From Candidatus Aminicenantota bacterium (GTDB taxonomy: Bacteria > Acidobacteriota > Aminicenantia > Aminicenantales > Saccharicenantaceae): a stretch of DNA of 7,756 nt. The position numbers were made by a program, and so were the translations under genes. Numbering within the stretch: position 1 is the stretch's first letter; each line of letters begins with the position of its first letter. The notes beneath the pieces were generated by a model, which was not told the origin of the DNA, made no database searches, and saw nothing but the letters and a program-made list of their open reading frames with translations. This document shows, in pieces, positions 7,101 through 7,756 of this stretch. The stretch lies in the NCBI GenBank assembly GCA_011048485.1, contig DSDX01000007.1:1-7756 (forward strand), in the 5' to 3' direction.

Positions 7101-7272
7101 CCTCGGAGGCGGCCCCGGAATAGGTCGTGATGACCGAGACGGTGGGGAACTCGAGGTCGGGGAAGAAGTCGAGGCCCAGGCGGGTGAACGAGATGGCGCC
7201 CAGGACGACCAGGATGGCCGCCATCATGGACGCCGTGACCTTGCGCTTGACGGAGAATTCGGGGAGCTTCAT
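4171..7272 (-). CDS. RND multidrug-type efflux permease (AcrB/HAE1-like)
   Basis: A full-length 1033-residue inner-membrane proton-driven exporter, the normal size for the HAE family. TM1 is near residues 12-32. The first periplasmic porter loop runs to about 330, with GWGTN-type sequence (EWGTNLDFAAQDVRDQI) typical of the family. TM2-6 follow, including FLFLRNWRPTLVIALAVPLSV and TM4 GMLVDNAIVVIENVYRHLEEG. TM7 is near 525-545, the second loop runs to about 855, and TM8-12 complete it. In TM4, D400 matches AcrB D407, but the next residue is N401 where AcrB has D408. In TM10 (GIAVNNGIVMIDYIN), N932 sits where AcrB has K940. The same Asn pattern is, as far as I recall, found in a large branch of RND pumps. 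GAGGTG lies 5 bases before the ATG, which overlaps the adaptor's TGA as ATGA. It works with the adaptor and an outer-membrane channel; substrate unknown. Confidence 0.96.
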   Translation of the reverse strand: MKLPEFSVKRKVTASMMAAILVVLGAISFTRLGLDFFPDLEFPTVSVITTYSGAASEDIENVLTRPLEQVVSSVNRVKKVTSITSEGVSAITIEFEWGTNLDFAAQDVRDQIALYEQYLPEAAANPLVVKFSFSQFPVIFFGVTSDLPAMELRTVLEDEVAPRLERIDGVASARVFAMDEREILVDVDRAALESRGLTLDQVMMALGAENLNLPAGNIVERYTEVLVRTMGEFTELDDIRQTIIGMTAAGEPVYVSDIAEVKDTIKEMRYVSRIQNQNGVYLMISKRSGANTQQASAAVKRTLAELEGTIPGNPVFHVAMDQGDMIEQVTSNTVGNAWVGGVLAILMIFLFLRNWRPTLVIALAVPLSVIATFIALYAAGYTLNLLTLGGLALGIGMLVDNAIVVIENVYRHLEEGEGADEASIAGAGEVGMAITASTLTTIAVFFPMIFASGITGKMTQALGLSIAFSLLASLFVALTVVPLSTSLVFRTKKSLRSIAKAPDERQFAKAKALYRKWLDKALHHRRWVLGGALLALAAALAIVPFLGTEFLPTQDMDMILLKVRMPVGTALEETDRVVKLAENVMADIPEIRVVSSQIGSSVEQDAGDAASSMSNAGTHEAILWVGLAKADKREASDKEILERIRRRLPNLSGVKFEAIDMSQMMLGGSSAPVAINLFGSDLAVLKSQADQVVKMISDVEGLRDITHTMAAGKPEVQIHIDRERASRLGLSVYQVSNTVQTATLGRVATRYREASDEIDVRIRFQKEYRDTMDEVRSIPIRTATGQTIYLEQVADITTDEGPITINRENQARQVSVTANIVGRDLGGVVREIKARLGGFERGLPPGYFLEYGGSYEDMQEAFVILAAAFALAILLVYMIMASQFEHFTHPFIIMFTVPLGIIGVIVGLLVTGRTLSMAVLIGVIMLAGIAVNNGIVMIDYINQLIKRGVDKREAILQGATTRLRAVLLTALTTILGTLPMALSRSSGSEFRAPMGVSIAFGLTVTTVLTLFVIPVIYSVVNKIRFKEKRAAAA

Positions 7273-7756
7273 CTCTTCACCTCTTCCAGGACCTGGACGG
7301 GGGCCCCGTCCTCGAGGCCGAAATTGCCCTCGACGATGACCCTGTCCCCTTCGGCCAGGCCGTCGAGGACCTCGATCATGGTCGAGTTCTGGATGCCCAG
7401 GGCGACCGTTCTCTTGACCGCCTTGGCCCCGTCGGCGACGAAGACGTAGGCGTTCTCGAGGATGGCCGACTGCGGCACGACCAAGGCGTTCTCATGGGAT
7501 TGGACTTCGAGGACGAGGTTGCCGAACGTGCCCGGCCTCAGCAGGGCGTCGGGGTTGTCGACGACGGCTTCGACGCCGAACTTCTTGCTCAGCGGATCGG
7601 CGGTCAAGTTGACGACCCGGACGGTGCCGCGGAACTCGCGGCCGGGCAGCGACGGGACCCTGAGAAGGGCCGCTTGGCCCTTGCGGACGCGGCCGATGTC
7701 CTCGGAGGAGACCGCCGCGGTGATCTTGATCCTGGAGTAGTCCATGAGCGTCAGGA
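7269..7756 (-). CDS. RND efflux periplasmic adaptor (membrane fusion protein), C-terminal part; 5' end outside window
   Basis: The last 162 residues or so of an AcrA/MexA-type adaptor that links the inner-membrane permease to an outer-membrane channel. The frame continues past the window edge (LTL precedes MDYSRIKI), so the ATG at 7745 is internal. The visible part begins at the end of the lipoyl/barrel junction. It has the beta-barrel domain (ITAAVSSEDIGRVRKGQ through RPGTFGNLVLEV), then the membrane-proximal domain with the family signature ALVVPQSAI and the closing GLAEGDRVIVEGNFGLEDGAPVQV. The lipoyl domain, coiled-coil hairpin and N-terminal signal or lipid anchor are outside the window. 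It is immediately upstream of the permease with a 4-base overlap, so the two form one operon whose promoter is not visible. Confidence 0.93.
   Translation of the reverse strand, partial: LTLMDYSRIKITAAVSSEDIGRVRKGQAALLRVPSLPGREFRGTVRVVNLTADPLSKKFGVEAVVDNPDALLRPGTFGNLVLEVQSHENALVVPQSAILENAYVFVADGAKAVKRTVALGIQNSTMIEVLDGLAEGDRVIVEGNFGLEDGAPVQVLEEVKR
7278..7283 (-). promoter_or_regulatory. Ribosome binding site of the RND permease, inside the adaptor gene
   Basis: GAGGTG on the minus strand lies 5 bases upstream of the permease ATG (7272-7270), within the last codons of the adaptor. With the ATGA overlap it points to translational coupling of the two subunits. Confidence 0.75.

Noticed and set aside
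4606..7449. Open frame of 947 codons on the plus strand, antisense to the RND permease and adaptor
   Set aside because: Its product is Asp/Gly/Arg/Val-rich and low in complexity, as expected of the complement of GC-rich codons. The opposite strand encodes a clear, full-length RND pump.

Overview
The window is a GC-rich, gene-dense piece of a Gram-negative (diderm) chromosome. It holds five protein genes, two of them cut by the window edges, one tRNA gene, and a few regulatory sites. An outer-membrane TonB-dependent receptor of the large Oar-like type, a GWxTD-domain lipoprotein and an RND efflux pump together suggest Acidobacteriota, possibly an Aminicenantes-like lineage. That placement is inference from family content; no rRNA or marker gene is present to test it.

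Layout. 2-1621 (+): C-terminal part of a TonB-dependent receptor, converging on and overlapping by 39 bp a GWxTD lipoprotein gene at 1583-2584 (-). The overlap contains a perfect 9-bp inverted repeat. Upstream of the lipoprotein, on the same strand, is tRNA-Leu(CAG) at 2661-2747 (-), with encoded CCA and a strong promoter at 2762-2789. Reading the other way, a promoter at 2843-2871 and a short leader region precede a 381-residue gene (2950-4095, +) that looks like a bacterial archaeo-eukaryotic release factor (baeRF/eRF1-like) protein. The leader holds a 9-bp hairpin and a possible 23-codon ORF whose stop overlaps the next start as ATGA. After a 75-bp gap with GC-rich hairpins, the minus strand carries an RND efflux permease (4171-7272) and, upstream of it and joined by ATGA, the C-terminal part of its periplasmic adaptor (7269 to the window edge).

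How the genes work together. The adaptor and permease are one efflux operon; no outer-membrane channel gene is visible, so it lies outside the window or elsewhere. The receptor and lipoprotein are both envelope proteins but are transcribed towards each other. The tRNA and the baeRF-like gene share a divergent promoter region and both concern translation, although nothing beyond adjacency links them. I see no defence system, mobile element, CRISPR array or secondary-metabolite cluster. The most interesting items are the baeRF-like protein with an altered catalytic-loop motif and a partly substituted zinc-ribbon signature, its unusual leader, and the hairpin built into the convergent gene overlap.
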